A stretch of DNA of 64,000 nt from Hoeflea sp. IMCC20628 (GCF_001011155.1 NZ_CP011480.1:62001-126000); one strand, 5' to 3'. Numbered from the stretch's first letter, positions 24,116 through 34,479 are shown. Numbers and translations are program-made. Notes: generated from the letters alone by a model not told the origin.

Positions 24116-25359
24116 GCCGCTTCTCCTGCGTTCGTCGAGAGAAGGCGCATATACGCCTTCGCCGAGGTCGTCTCGACCGTCGCCCGTGGCAGATAGGGAT
24201 AGATGGACAGATCCAGCCGCGGTGGCCGGCGTTCCACCCGGCACAGGATCAGATGCTTGACGGCGTCGAAGCCGATCGCTCCAAGCTGGATGGCCTGCTT
24301 CACCGCCGCATGGAGGTCGGCGAGTTCGAAGCTTTCCAGCAGACGAAGCACCTGCACATACTCTCGCCGGCCATAGGCGACCGGGACGGAATAGTCGTTG
24401 GTCTTGTAGCGCACAAGCGACTGGGCCGTTACCTTGGCGCTGGCCTGGTCACAGGCATCAAAGGGCGACGCCGCTAGCGCGCGCATGGCGGCCACATCGC
24501 GCAGTAGCCGTTCTCTTATCGTCTCGCTCTCGCCGCGCAGCCTGTCGCGCTGGCGCTTGCGGCATTGCTCCTCCAGCCAGGCGTTGAACGCTTCCCACGT
24601 CGCAAACTCTGGGATTGGCACCATGAAGTTGCGCCGGGCATAGCCAACAAGCCCTTCGACGCTTCCCTTGTCGTTGCCCTTGCCAGGGCGGGCGTAGCGA
24701 TCCCGGATCAGGTGGTGGGAAAGAAAGCCGCTCAGCGTAGCGCGCTTGCGCGTGCCGTCGGGCAGGATCTTGGCCACCAGGCAGCGATCATTGTCGTAGA
24801 CGATCGATTGCGGCACGGCCCCAAAGAAAGCGAACGCATGGACGTGACCGTCCACCCAGGCCTCCGACACCGCCGCCGGATAGGCCCGCACATAGCAACC
24901 GTCGCTGTGGGGCAGATCAAGCACGAAGAAGTGCGCCTTCCGCTCCACGCCGCCGATCACCACCATTGCCTCGCCGAAATCAGCCTGCCCATGCCCCCGC
25001 GCATGCGACAGCGGCACGAACACCTCCTGGCGGCGTTGCTCGCGCTCGCGCATGTAATCCTTGATGATCGTGTAGCCGCCGGTAAACCCGCGCTCGTCTC
25101 GAAGCCGGTCAAACACGCGCTTGGCCGTATGGCGCTGCTTGCGCGGCAGCTTTATGTCTTTATCGAGCCAGTGATCGATTGTCGACACGAACGCGTCCAG
25201 CTTCGGCCGCCGGACCGGTGACTGACGCTGGTAGCCCGGCGGTGTTGAATACGCCATCATCTTGGCCACGCTGTCGCGCGATAGGTTGAAATGCTTTGCA
25301 GCCTGACGCCGGCTCATTCCTCCAGAACAAGCCAGACGGTCCTTCAGATAAAGTTCCAC
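24112..25359 (-). CDS. istA: istA, IS21-family transposase
   Basis: The 415-aa protein has an N-terminal HTH (GGMSRRQAAKHFNLSRDSVAKMM), then an RNase H-type DDE domain with GHGQADFGEAMVVI, PQSIVYDNDRC and GKGNDKGSVEGLVGYARRNF. A beta-barrel C-terminal region follows. It works with IstB for paired-end transposition. No disruption is seen in this gene. Confidence 0.92.
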   Translation of the reverse strand: MELYLKDRLACSGGMSRRQAAKHFNLSRDSVAKMMAYSTPPGYQRQSPVRRPKLDAFVSTIDHWLDKDIKLPRKQRHTAKRVFDRLRDERGFTGGYTIIKDYMREREQRRQEVFVPLSHARGHGQADFGEAMVVIGGVERKAHFFVLDLPHSDGCYVRAYPAAVSEAWVDGHVHAFAFFGAVPQSIVYDNDRCLVAKILPDGTRKRATLSGFLSHHLIRDRYARPGKGNDKGSVEGLVGYARRNFMVPIPEFATWEAFNAWLEEQCRKRQRDRLRGESETIRERLLRDVAAMRALAASPFDACDQASAKVTAQSLVRYKTNDYSVPVAYGRREYVQVLRLLESFELADLHAAVKQAIQLGAIGFDAVKHLILCRVERRPPRLDLSIYPYLPRATVETTSAKAYMRLLSTNAGEAA

Positions 25360-25451
25360 GGTATAGATCCCTTAGCCCTCCTGCGTTCGTCACAGAAGGA
25401 TAAATAGGTGGCCGAGTTTTACTCCGTCGAAGCGGGACTATCCCGCCGCTA

Positions 25452-27032
25452 GTCACCTGCGATTTTCCGATAAGCCTCTGAAGAGGCTTCCTTATTGCAG
25501 ATTTCGAAGTATTGGAAATCGCAAGGTTTTGTGCCTTGGCTATCCAATACCTTGCGATTTCCTGCGCACCCGCATGTAGGGGATTCCCTTCGATGCCGGA
25601 TCATAGTCCACTCTCATCAGGTCCAAACAACGCGTGAGATGGCAATGCGTCCGAACAAACCTCAAACCCTGTCTGATGAACTGTTCCGGAGTTCGCTGGA
25701 AGCGATCCTTGATCCCGAACACGAGCTTCTCAAGCTTGCACAGATGATTGACTGGGACCGTTTTGATGACGCGTTCGGTCCATTCTATCACGAGCACAAG
25801 GGACGACGTGGGCTTCGGACGCGGTTGATGACGGGCCTTCACTTGCTCAAACACATGAAGGGGCTATCGGACGAGGAGACCTGTGCAGCCTGGCTGGAGA
25901 ACCCATACTTTCAGGCCTTCTGTGGGGAGAGCCATTTCCAGCATCGATTGCCATTTGATCGTTCGTCGATGACCCGCTGGCGCAGACGGATCGGGACAGA
26001 TGATCTGGAACTCCTGCTGGCTGAAACTGTCGCAGTTGCGATCAAGACCAAGGCCGTCAGCCAACGCCATCTTGAACGCATCACCGTTGACACCACCGTG
26101 CAAACCAAGGCCGTCGCACATCCAACGGACAGCCATCTGATCCTACGGGCCATCGAATGGTTGAACCGGCTAGCCAAGCGCCATGGGATCGGCCTGCGCC
26201 AGTCATTCATTAGGCTGGCAACCAGGGCACGGCGCGAGGTTGCGCGTCTGTTACACACCGGTGGCCACAAGCAGGGCCTGCGTTGACTGAAGAAAATGCG
26301 CACCTGGCTGGGGCGATTGATCCGAGATATCCGCCGCAAGATCGGCTCGGACCCAACCCTGGAGACAGTGTTTGCAATCGTGCTGGAACGGGCAGAGCGA
26401 ATCCTGGGCCAGCAGTCCGGCGACAAGAACAAGCTCTACGCATTCCATGCGCCAGAGGTTGAATGTATTGGCAAGGGCAAGGCCCGCACCCGCTATGAGT
26501 TCGGCTGCAAGACCTCCATCGCGACGACAAATGAACGATGCAAGGGTGGTCAGTTCGTTCTCGGGGCCATGGTGTTGCCCGGCAATCCCTACGACGGCCA
26601 CAGCCTGGCAGGACAGATCGACCAGGTAGCCCGCCTGACTGGAACGTCGGTCGCCCGTGTCTATGTTGACCGTGGATATCGTGGCCACAAGATCAAGCGT
26701 GATGACCTCGACATCACAATCTCCCATACACGCGGGATAACATCACCCACCATCCGACGTGAAATGCGACGACGCAGTGCCATTGAGCCGGTTATCGGCC
26801 ATCTCAAAGATGACGGTTTGCTAGAACGAAACCACCTCGCTGGAGCCGAAGGCGATGTGATCAATGCCATCCTGACCGCCGCCGGTCACAACATGCGTCT
26901 CCTGGCCCGATGGATAAGGCTTCTTTTTGCGCTTCTGGTCGCAACCATCCTCAGCCGACTGCCCCAGGCCCCCGTCGATCATCAGCAAGCCATCGCTGCA
27001 TAAAACTGAATTCAGGGAAATTCACGGGCGAC
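25452..27032 (+). mobile_element. IS5-family element with 6-bp flanking duplication
   Basis: The left end GTCACCTGCGATTTTCCG and the right end, read inward, GTCGCCCGTGAATTTCCC form imperfect inverted repeats. CCGCTA flanks both sides (25446-25451 and 27033-27038). The uninterrupted target sequence exists at 1405-1440. The element is 1581 bp and carries one transposase frame split by a stop codon. Confidence 0.8.
25639..27003 (+). pseudogene. IS5-family transposase with in-frame TGA
   Basis: The frame begins MAMRPNKPQTLSDELFRSSLEAILD. It contains DDE_Tnp parts HLERITVDTTVQTKAVAHPTDS (first Asp), VARVYVDRGYRGHK (second Asp) and RRRSAIEPVIGHLKDD (Glu). A TGA at 26284-26286, after GGHKQGLR, splits it, and the same frame resumes at LKKMRTWLGRLIRDI. 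Readthrough or a sequencing error would restore about 454 aa. As read, it is inactive. Confidence 0.85.
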
Positions 27033-27044
27033 CCGCTACCGTGG

Positions 27045-27396
27045 CAGACTTTCTCACCGCCGCTCTCAGCCCAAGCCGGTTGAGAAACCGGCCGACCGTC
27101 GAGCGGTCCACATCAACGCCGCGCCCGGCAAGTTCGATGCAGAGCTCATCGAGCGTCACCTCCCCATTCGCGGCGACACGGGCCTCAATCCATTCGCCAT
27201 GCGCCGTCAGCTTGCCGCCTGGCGGATGGCCCTGCCTTTGTGGCGCAAGCGAGCCGGTGGCGCGATGCAGGATCATCATGTTGTTGACAAATCTCGGCGA
27301 CACCCGGAAATGCCGGGTCGGCTCCCGATGACTGTTGCCTTCTTCTACAAACCCAACGACACGCGCACGCAACTCAACCGGATGCGGCTTACCCAT
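27045..27396 (-). pseudogene. IS630-family transposase, N-terminal half
   Basis: The frame starts MGKPHPVELRARVVGFVEEGNSHREP and carries the HTH repeats (SPRFVNNMM, GEVTLDELCIELAGRGVDVDRSTVGRFLNRLGL). It ends in foreign residues at the site where IS5 was inserted. The DDE half is missing. It has the same architecture as the N-terminal frame of the IS630 at 53.7 kb but is a different subfamily. Confidence 0.82.
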
Positions 27397-27429
27397 GGCG
27401 GTTCTCCTTCCATGGGCAAAGTGAATCAC

Positions 27430-27799
27430 AAATCAATCAGTCAGGGAATCTGGAGGTTTCTGTGAGGTCCGTGTGCCGAGCGTGCCACGTTCACGGGCCG
27501 GACCTCATTGAAGCCGGATTGAACGAAGGCGCGGGTTGTTTGGCACTATGGGGATTTAGCTGAAGCGGTGGATGGCGTTTGGCAGGGTGGCCCCTCGCCG
27601 GAACTCTTGACCAAGTATGGACGGCGATTCTGGCTGATATTTTCGGTATTTTTGATGGCTCTGTCTGCTGGTTTGCATCGATCGAACCTTGGGTGCTGTT
27701 GCGCCGTGCGTCGCGCAGGCACGATTGGCCAAAGCATTAGGCTCGCGGCTGCTCGGCATGCCGACGCTGATCGTTGGAATGAAGCCGCGCCTGATATGT
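27430..27799. other. 370 bp downstream of the IS91 transposase, no gene recognised
   Basis: This stretch holds GTGAGGTCCGTGTGCCG and AACGTTCACGGG-like GC blocks and no convincing frame. It probably contains the end (terIS or oriIS side) of the IS91 element. I could not place the exact border. Confidence 0.4.
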
Positions 27800-28975
27800 T
27801 CATGAGCTGTCGTTCCATGCTGGCCGGCAGGTTGGCTTGGACGGGTTCCGCGCGCCGATGATCGACATTGTTCCACCACAACAGGGGCAGCGGTGCGCCA
27901 ATGGTGGTGGCTTTGCATCCGGTTCTTCGACCGACGGCTCCGGCGGCCGGACGTTGAGCAGCCTGCGACATCGGTCCAGCTTTTGCTGCCGATGACCATT
28001 GGCAAGAAGTCCATAATGACGCATGCGGTGGAGGCCCTCTGGCAGGGTGTGAAGCAGGAAACGGCGGATGAACTCATCGGCATCGAGCGTCATAACATTC
28101 TGTTTGCTGCCGTGGCGATAATCCTTCCATCGGAACGTGACACGATCACCATCGATGTTGACGAGGCGGGAATTGGAGATTGTGATACGGTGTGTGTAGC
28201 GTCCGAGATAGGCCAGTACCTGTTTGGGTCCCGCAAATGGGGGCTTGGCATAGACCACCCTGTCGATGCGCCGCATGTGTTTAATGGTGCGATTGAATGC
28301 AGCGGGATCGGCCAGACCCGCGATATCGCCGAAGAACCGAAGCTGACCCTGATCGTAGACCTGCTTGAGTTCTTCCAGAAACAACCGCCGAAACAGCCGT
28401 GACAGAACCCGCACGGGCAGGAAGAAGCTCTTCCGGCAGGCAACCCAGCGAGACTGGTCGAATGACAATCCGCCGCCTGGAACGATGCAATGGAGATGTG
28501 GATGATAGTGGAGATTCTGGCCCCAGGAGTGCAGCACGGCGATGAAGCCGATCTCGGCACCCAGATGTCTGGGATCGGCAGCAATCCTGCGCAGTGTCTC
28601 GGCGACGGCACGAAACAGGATCGTGTAGACCTTCTCCTTGTTCTGAAAGGCGATCGCGGCGATCTGTTGCGGCAGGGTGAAGACGAGATGGAAATAGCCG
28701 ACGGGCAGAAGGTCTGCCTGTCTGGCGGCAAGCCAATCACGGCTGGCCTGGCCTTGGCATTTTGGGCAATGCCTATTGCGGCAGGAATTATAGGCAATGC
28801 GGACGGTGTCGCAGTCCTGACATTGCTGGACATGCCCGCCCAGGCGAGCGGTCCGGCACATCTCGACCGCACTCATGACGCGACGCTCGACACGTCCGAG
28901 ATGACCGTCGTGTGTTTGACGGTAAAGTTCCCCGTAGCGGCGGAATATATCCGCTACCTCAAGCCCCGACACCAT
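27800..28975 (-). CDS. IS91-family HUH transposase
   Basis: The 391-aa protein has the N-terminal zinc-finger block AVEMCRTARLGGHVQQCQDCDTVRIAYNSCRNRHCPKCQG, then the HUH motif QNLHYHPHLHCIVPGGGL (about residues 155-172) and the catalytic tyrosine region VLAYLGRYTHRITISNSRL (about 257-275). It moves DNA by rolling-circle transposition. It lies 12 bp downstream of a tyrosine recombinase gene in the same direction, and the two appear to form one mobile unit. Confidence 0.92.
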   Translation of the reverse strand: MVSGLEVADIFRRYGELYRQTHDGHLGRVERRVMSAVEMCRTARLGGHVQQCQDCDTVRIAYNSCRNRHCPKCQGQASRDWLAARQADLLPVGYFHLVFTLPQQIAAIAFQNKEKVYTILFRAVAETLRRIAADPRHLGAEIGFIAVLHSWGQNLHYHPHLHCIVPGGGLSFDQSRWVACRKSFFLPVRVLSRLFRRLFLEELKQVYDQGQLRFFGDIAGLADPAAFNRTIKHMRRIDRVVYAKPPFAGPKQVLAYLGRYTHRITISNSRLVNIDGDRVTFRWKDYRHGSKQNVMTLDADEFIRRFLLHTLPEGLHRMRHYGLLANGHRQQKLDRCRRLLNVRPPEPSVEEPDAKPPPLAHRCPCCGGTMSIIGARNPSKPTCRPAWNDSS

Positions 28976-28987
28976 GGCGAGGTATCC

Positions 28988-29848
28988 TCAGCCCGGCGGC
29001 ACAACCTCCAGCGTCAGACGGTCGAGCGGGCTGGTTGTGCTGCGGATCAGGGCGTTGGACACCTTCGTGTAGCGCGCAGTGGTGGACAGATTGTTGTGGC
29101 CCAGTAGCACCTGGATGATGCGGATGTCGGTGCCGCTTTCCAGCAGATGGGTGGCAAAGCTGTGGCGAAGCGTATGCACCGTCACCCGTTTGTCGATGCC
29201 GGCGGCGATACGCGCAGAACGACAGGCCGAATGCAGAACCTGAACGTCGATGGGTTTGGTTCCTTCTCGGCCCGGAAACAGCCAGACTTGCGGCCGCGCC
29301 AGCTTCCAGTGAACCCGCAGGATACTGAGTAGCTGCGCTGACAGCATAACATTCCTGTCCTTGCCGCCTTTGCCATGCTCAACCCGTATGACACCGCGTT
29401 CGCCGTCGATATTGCTGACCTTCAGATGGACCGTCTCGGAGGCCCGCAATCCTGCCGCATAGGCTGTCGTCAGCGCCGTGCGCGTCTTCAGGCTCGGAAC
29501 TGCTTCAAGAAACCGGACGATCTCGCCGTCGTTCAGAATAGTTGGCAGCTTGGCTGGCGTTCGGGCATAGGCAATACGTTCTGGTATCTCGTGATGGTCA
29601 AGCGTGACGCCATAGAAGAAACGGAGGGCGCAGACCGTCTGGTTCAAGGCTGGCCATGAAATGCCCGATGACACCAGATGAACCTGAAAGGCGCGAACAT
29701 CTTCCAGTCCGCAGCGGTCAGGCGATCGGCCGAAATACCGCGAGAACTTCGTCACTGCATGAAGGTAGGAGCGCTGTGTCGCAGGCGACAAGTTGCGGAT
29801 CGTCATATCATCGATCATCCGCCGGCGCAGGGGGCTTATCTCGGTCAT
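28988..29848 (-). CDS. Tyrosine recombinase (XerC/D-like) associated with IS91
   Basis: The 286-aa protein has a SAM-like core-binding domain (ATQRSYLHAVTKFSRYFGRSPDR) and the catalytic domain with AYAAGLRASETVHLKVSNID (Arg), HGKGGKDR (Lys), VHTLRHSFATHLLESG (HxxR), LLGHNNLSTTARYT (His and Tyr). All residues of the R-K-HxxR-H-Y set are seen. The start at 29848 is the third of three consecutive ATGs, 7 bp after AGGAG. A scrap of a second copy lies at 1339. It probably resolves or assists movement of the IS91 unit. Confidence 0.9.
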   Translation of the reverse strand: MTEISPLRRRMIDDMTIRNLSPATQRSYLHAVTKFSRYFGRSPDRCGLEDVRAFQVHLVSSGISWPALNQTVCALRFFYGVTLDHHEIPERIAYARTPAKLPTILNDGEIVRFLEAVPSLKTRTALTTAYAAGLRASETVHLKVSNIDGERGVIRVEHGKGGKDRNVMLSAQLLSILRVHWKLARPQVWLFPGREGTKPIDVQVLHSACRSARIAAGIDKRVTVHTLRHSFATHLLESGTDIRIIQVLLGHNNLSTTARYTKVSNALIRSTTSPLDRLTLEVVPPG

Positions 29849-29980
29849 CATCATCTCCTGTTTGAAGGTTGGGGAAACAACCCAATCCTTCAAAACAGCA
29901 GAGATATTGGCAAATCAGACGCCACATATGCCGCGATAGCGGCTTCGTTCAATCCCGAATCTCAAAAGATGCGACTCGCT

Positions 29981-31879
29981 TTAGCTGAAATCTCGGTTGA
30001 GCCGATCGACAACCAGCTTGGCCAACGCCTCTGCATTGTCGTCCACGGTTTTAAGGTGAATATCGGGTTTCTCGGGCGCCTCGTAGGGAGAGGAGATGCC
30101 TGTGAAATTTACCAGGTTTCCGGACATCGCCTTCTTGTACAGCCCCTTGGGATCGCGCCGGGCGCATTCCTCAAGGGGCGTGTCGACGAAAACCTCGAGA
30201 AATTCACCGGGCGCCATAATCTCGCGTGCCATCCTGCGTTCCGAGCGGAACGGAGAAATGAACGAGACCAGCACGATCATGCCAGCGTCGCTCATCAGCC
30301 GCGCCACTTCGGCGACACGGCGAATATTCTCGACCCGGTCTTCCTGGGTAAAACCCAGGTCGCGGTTGAGCCCGTGTCGCACATTGTCGCCATCAAGCAT
30401 CATGGTGTGGCGCCCGAGCGTGTGGAGCTGCTTTTCGACCAGATTGGCGATGGTTGACTTGCCTGAGCCCGAGAGGCCGGTAAACCAGAGAACCGTCGGC
30501 ATCTGTTGCTTGAGCGCACTGCGCGCCTCGCGGGTGATGTCAATGTTCTGCCGATGCACATTGTCGGCCCGGCGAAGCGCATGATCAATCATGCCGGCGC
30601 CGACCGTGGCGTTGGTCATCCGGTCGATCAGGATGAAATTGCCGGTCGCCCGGTTGTCGCGATAGGCATCAAAGGCGATCGGCGTCTGGGTGGAAATGTT
30701 GCACACGCCGATCTCATTGCGGTTAAGATGCGTGGCGGCCTCGAGCACCAGTGAATTGACGTCAATCTTGTGCTTGAGCGTTGTCACGCTGGCTGGCGTC
30801 GACATGGTTTCGCTACGCAAAATATAGCTTCGCCCTGGCAACAGGGCATGCCGGTCGAACCAGATCACGTGCGCCTGGAACTGATCGCTGACTAGCGGCC
30901 GTGCGTCCGGGGCCGACAGCATGGAGCCGCGGGACACATCGACTTCGCCATCCAGCACCAGCGTCACGGCCTGTCCCTCGCGGGCCGAGGGCAGTTCGCC
31001 GCTGGCCGTCACGATGGATTTGATCCTGCCCGGCTGGCCGGAATTAGCAACCACAAAGGGATCGCCGACAGTGATCTTGCCGGAGCAGATCTGACCGGAA
31101 AACCCGCGGAAGTCGAGATGCGGGCGGACGACGAGCTGAACCGGAAACCGGAATGGAAGCTCGGCTGCGCTGTCCGGCAGAACCACGCTTTCCAGATGCT
31201 CGATCAGCGTCGGCCCATCGTACCAGGTCATCGCCTTCGACGGGATCGACACATTGTCGCCAAATCGCGCGGAGATCGGGATGGCGCGGATGTCATCAAA
31301 GCCAAGGGTTTCGGCGAAAGTGCGGTACTCTGCGACGATGCGGTCGAAAACGGCCTGGTCATGGTCCACCAGATCAATCTTGTTGATCGCCAGCACGATC
31401 TGGCGAATCCCCAGTAGTGACACGATGTGGGAGTGGCGCCGGGTCTGCTCGAGTACGCCCTTGCGGGCATCGATTAGCAAGACGGCCAGGTCGGCTGTCG
31501 AGGCGCCGGTCGCCATGTTGCAGGTGTATTCCTCATGCCCCGGCGTGTCGGCGACGATGAACTTGCGCTTTTCCGTGGCGAAGAAACTGTAGGCGACATC
31601 GATGGTGATGCCCTGTTCGCGTTCGGCTTCCAGCCCATCGACCAGCAGGGCGAAATCGATGTCTTCGCCAACTGTCCCGTGCTTGCGGCTGTCGCTTTCC
31701 AGCGCAGCCAGCTGGTCTTCGAAAATCATCTTGGTGTCGTAGAGCAGCCGGCCGATCAGGGTGGATTTGCCGTCATCCACCGAGCCACAGGTGATGAATC
31801 GCAGCAGCGACTTGTTTTCCTGACGGTTGAGATAGGCCGTAACGCCGCCCGCCAGATCTGGAACCGTTGGATTTTGCAT
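29981..31879 (-). CDS. cysNC: Bifunctional sulfate adenylyltransferase subunit 1 / APS kinase (CysNC, NodQ-like)
   Basis: The 632-aa fusion begins with an EF-Tu-like GTPase: P-loop [15 protein letters not shown] (about residues 31-45), DTPGHEEYT and [10 protein letters not shown]. It ends with an APS kinase having P-loop [17 protein letters not shown] (about 452-468) and [21 protein letters not shown]. The N-part drives ATP sulfurylase with CysD, and the C-part phosphorylates APS to PAPS. The start overlaps the cysD stop by one base. No PAPS reductase gene is near, and two sulfotransferases are, so the PAPS is probably used for sulfation, as with rhizobial NodPQ. Confidence 0.95.
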   Translation of the reverse strand: MQNPTVPDLAGGVTAYLNRQENKSLLRFITCGSVDDGKSTLIGRLLYDTKMIFEDQLAALESDSRKHGTVGEDIDFALLVDGLEAEREQGITIDVAYSFFATEKRKFIVADTPGHEEYTCNMATGASTADLAVLLIDARKGVLEQTRRHSHIVSLLGIRQIVLAINKIDLVDHDQAVFDRIVAEYRTFAETLGFDDIRAIPISARFGDNVSIPSKAMTWYDGPTLIEHLESVVLPDSAAELPFRFPVQLVVRPHLDFRGFSGQICSGKITVGDPFVVANSGQPGRIKSIVTASGELPSAREGQAVTLVLDGEVDVSRGSMLSAPDARPLVSDQFQAHVIWFDRHALLPGRSYILRSETMSTPASVTTLKHKIDVNSLVLEAATHLNRNEIGVCNISTQTPIAFDAYRDNRATGNFILIDRMTNATVGAGMIDHALRRADNVHRQNIDITREARSALKQQMPTVLWFTGLSGSGKSTIANLVEKQLHTLGRHTMMLDGDNVRHGLNRDLGFTQEDRVENIRRVAEVARLMSDAGMIVLVSFISPFRSERRMAREIMAPGEFLEVFVDTPLEECARRDPKGLYKKAMSGNLVNFTGISSPYEAPEKPDIHLKTVDDNAEALAKLVVDRLNRDFS

Positions 31880-32778
31880 CAGAAGTAACCTTCTCTTTTC
31901 TTCTTTTCCATCGAGCCCGACTCATCCCGGTCGATCAGCCGTCCCTGGCGTTCGGAGGTGCGTACGATCAGCATCTCGCCGACAATGTCCTCAAGCGTCT
32001 CTGCATCCGATTCCAGCGCGCCGGTCAGCGGGTAGCATCCCAGAGTGCGGAACCGGACCTTTCGGGTCTGGGGCTTTTCCGCCGGATTGAGCTTGAGACG
32101 GTCGTCGTCGATCATGATCAGCATCCCGTCGCGCTCGACAACCGGCCGGGGTGCTGCGAAATATAGCGGCACGATCGGAATGTTTTCCTTGAGAATGTAC
32201 TGCCAGATGTCGAGCTCGGTCCAGTTGGACAATGGAAACACGCGGATTGACTCGCCCTTGCCGATGCGGGTGTTGTACGTTTTCCACATCTCCGGCCGCT
32301 GGGTCTTGGGATCCCAGGCATGTTGCGCGTTGCGGAACGAAAAGATCCGCTCCTTGGCGCGGGATTTTTCCTCGTCGCGCCGGGCACCGCCGAATGCCGC
32401 GTCAAAGCCATGGGCGTCCAGCGCCTGGCGCAACCCCAGCGTCTTCATCACGTGGGTATGCGGATTTGAGCCATGGTCGATGGGGTTGATCCCGTCGCGC
32501 ACGCCATCTTGGTTGATGTGGACAATCAGATCCAGCCCGAGGTCGGCCGCCATCTGGTCGCGAAAGGAGATCATCTCGCGGAATTTCCAGGTGGTGTCGA
32601 TATGCAGGAAAGGGAACGGAGGCTTGGCGGGATAAAAAGCCTTGATCGCCAGCCGCAGCATGACCGAAGAGTCCTTGCCCACGGAATACAACATCACCGG
32701 CTTCGAAAAACTGGCGGCAACCTCCCGGAAGATGTGGATTGCTTCCGCTTCAAGCCTGTCGAGGTGAGTGAGGGTCAA
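31879..32778 (-). CDS. cysD: Sulfate adenylyltransferase subunit 2 (CysD, NodP-like)
   Basis: The 299-aa catalytic subunit belongs to the PP-loop family: [20 protein letters not shown] (SGGKDS-like loop), then [28 protein letters not shown]. The start is set at TTG 32778, giving (M)[18 protein letters not shown], which matches the usual N-terminus. GGAG lies 7 bp upstream. An ATG at 32802 would add 8 residues, and the frame stays open further into the IS110 remnant, which cannot be native coding sequence. It makes APS from sulfate and ATP with CysNC. Confidence 0.92.
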   Translation of the reverse strand: MTLTHLDRLEAEAIHIFREVAASFSKPVMLYSVGKDSSVMLRLAIKAFYPAKPPFPFLHIDTTWKFREMISFRDQMAADLGLDLIVHINQDGVRDGINPIDHGSNPHTHVMKTLGLRQALDAHGFDAAFGGARRDEEKSRAKERIFSFRNAQHAWDPKTQRPEMWKTYNTRIGKGESIRVFPLSNWTELDIWQYILKENIPIVPLYFAAPRPVVERDGMLIMIDDDRLKLNPAEKPQTRKVRFRTLGCYPLTGALESDAETLEDIVGEMLIVRTSERQGRLIDRDESGSMEKKKREGYF

Positions 32779-32815
32779 TTTTCGTCTCCGTCCGGTGTGC
32801 ATGCCGAGTTGCCAG

Positions 32816-33037
32816 GCGCGGCTGCCATGGCAGCTTGGCTGTCCTGAGCCGTTGTTCTGCGTCGCAAACCCATAGTCGATTCGATGGCCTGCGTCAGATG
32901 CCAAGACTTTGGGCACGTGACAGAGTCCGGCGGAATACGACACCGCCATCCGCACTGGCTCCGTGAGCCTGAAACACCCGCTTTGCAAGGTCCAGGCCGA
33001 CAATGCTAACTTCCTTCATGGATGCTTTCTCCTTTAA
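32816..33037 (-). pseudogene. IS110/IS1111-type transposase, N-terminal remnant; leader continues at 34361-34425
   Basis: From an ATG at 33019, preceded by AAAGGAGAAAGCATCC, the frame reads [26 protein letters not shown] and [15 protein letters not shown], then stops after a frameshift. The leader is cut at TTAA by an IS5 element and resumes at 34361 with GTGACGTTTTTGCAAGCATC and the TTGGCACATTACGATGCCG block also seen at 19.87 kb. The remnant abuts cysD and replaces its original upstream region. Confidence 0.8.
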
Positions 33038-34360
33038 CAGGCTGCTGAACAATGCGTTGCGTTGCCGCACTATTGGGTCTGCGGTTTGATTTTTCGCTGA
33101 TTTCGCCGGCTTTTTAGTTGCATCGGTGCGATACCGAGCGGTTTTCTTGTCCTTTTCGACCTATCTTGCTGCATCTGGACATACGTCTCCCATCCCTGCT
33201 AACAATTTGGGCAAGCGAACGATGTTGTAGGCGGCGAGCGCGAGGGTGAAGATGGTCCTGACCTTTGCCAGACCGCGAACCTTCAACTGATGGAGCCCGC
33301 CGGTGGTCTTGCCCCAGCCGAAGATTTCCTCGATCCGCTTGCGGCAACGCAGGCTGATCGCATAGCCATCGCTTTGCGCGACCTCGTCAGGCACAGCCGT
33401 CTTGCGGACCTTGCCGGTCTTCGACACCGTGCCGTTGATCGCCACATGCGGCACGATCCTGCGCGTCTTCAGGTCCTCGACGAAGGCCTCGGCATCGTAG
33501 CCCTTGTCGGCCCCGAGCGTTGAACCCTCCGGCAGTGCTTCAATCATTTCAAGCGCGGCTTCCCGCTCCGCCGTGCCTGTCGCATGGGTCACCTGGGCTG
33601 CGACCGCAAGCCCGTTGCGGTTCTCCATCAGCGCATGGCCGAGATAGGCAAGCCGGCTTTCCTGACCCGATGCCTTGCGGTAGAGCCGCGCATCCGGATC
33701 GGTGGTCGACGCATGCGCCTGGTTCGAGCGCTTTTCGTCGCGATAGTTGCGCTCGCCATTTCTGCCGCCATCTGGAGGATTGCCAGAGCCGTCCTTTGGC
33801 CGGAAGCTCTTCATCGAGGCAAACGCCTTCAGCATCGTTCCGTCCACCGAGAAATGCTCGGCGCTCAAAAGCCGTTTCACCCGGCGGTCCGCGAGAAGCG
33901 CTGACAAGAACCCTTGCGCGATGTCTTCCGTCAGCACGCGCGTCCGGTTCTTCGAGAATGTCGAGGCGTCCCAGACCGGATCGTCCACGCCAAGTCCGAC
34001 GAACCAGCGAAACAGAAGATCGAAATCCAGCCGTTCCATCAGTTGCCGCTCGGATCGGATCGAATAGAGAAGCTGCAACAGGATCGCCCGCAAAAGCCGC
34101 TCCGGCGCAATCGATGGGCGGCCGCCTTCCTTGTAGAGCGCCGCAAACCGGTCATCGAGCACGGCCAGCGCCGGGTTCACCAGATCCCGCATCGCCCGAA
34201 GCGGGTGACCCTTCGGAACCCGTGCCTCAAGGTCGACGTAGGAGAAAAGTTGGGTAGACCGGTCATCCGCGTCACGCATCGCATACATCCATAGCAAATC
34301 TCGACAACAGGAGTGAATCAGGATCAGAGCAAAAATGCCAGTGGGTTTTTCAGCAACCTG
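33038..34360 (-). mobile_element. IS5-family element with TTAA target duplication
   Basis: The inverted repeats CAGGCTGCTGAACAA (left) and CAGGTTGCTGAAAAA (right, read inward) bound 1323 bp. TTAA occurs on both sides (33034-33037 and 34361-34364). The element sits in the leader of an older IS110-type element. It appears complete. Confidence 0.85.
33161..34297 (-). CDS. IS5-family transposase (378 aa)
   Basis: The N-terminal DUF772-type region (FSYVDLEARVPKGHPLRAMRDLVNPALAVLDD, then GRPSIAPERLLRAILLQLLYSIRSERQLMERL) is followed by a DDE domain: AEHFSVDGTMLKAFASMKSF (first Asp), STLGADKGYDAEAFVE (second Asp) and RCRKRIEEIFGWGKTTGG (Glu). No disruption. The start could also be the ATG at 34279 (MRDADDRSTQ). 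Confidence 0.9.
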   Translation of the reverse strand: MLWMYAMRDADDRSTQLFSYVDLEARVPKGHPLRAMRDLVNPALAVLDDRFAALYKEGGRPSIAPERLLRAILLQLLYSIRSERQLMERLDFDLLFRWFVGLGVDDPVWDASTFSKNRTRVLTEDIAQGFLSALLADRRVKRLLSAEHFSVDGTMLKAFASMKSFRPKDGSGNPPDGGRNGERNYRDEKRSNQAHASTTDPDARLYRKASGQESRLAYLGHALMENRNGLAVAAQVTHATGTAEREAALEMIEALPEGSTLGADKGYDAEAFVEDLKTRRIVPHVAINGTVSKTGKVRKTAVPDEVAQSDGYAISLRCRKRIEEIFGWGKTTGGLHQLKVRGLAKVRTIFTLALAAYNIVRLPKLLAGMGDVCPDAAR

Positions 34361-34479
34361 TTAAGTGACGTTTTTGCAAGCATCACCTTGGCACATTACG
34401 ATGCCGTCGGGAGGGGGCATCCACATGGGGTAATCGTGGGAGCGGTGCCCCTCTAGATCCGATCATGGTCTTGGCTGGC

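Larger units (their letters stand above)
23279..25428 (-). mobile_element. IS21-family element (istA-istB)
   Basis: The left end TGTCAACGCCGAAGTAGAA and the right end GGTGGCCGAGTTTTACTCCG (inverted) resemble each other as IS21 termini do. Both genes run right to left and overlap by ATGA. The right terminus lacks the TGTCA tip and passes into the GAAGCGGGACTATCC repeat. istB carries a nonsense codon, so this copy is probably defective. Confidence 0.8.

Noticed and set aside
27546-28083. Two overlapping open frames on the minus strand near the IS91 end
   Set aside because: They overlap the IS91 transposase C-terminus in other frames and show no domain.
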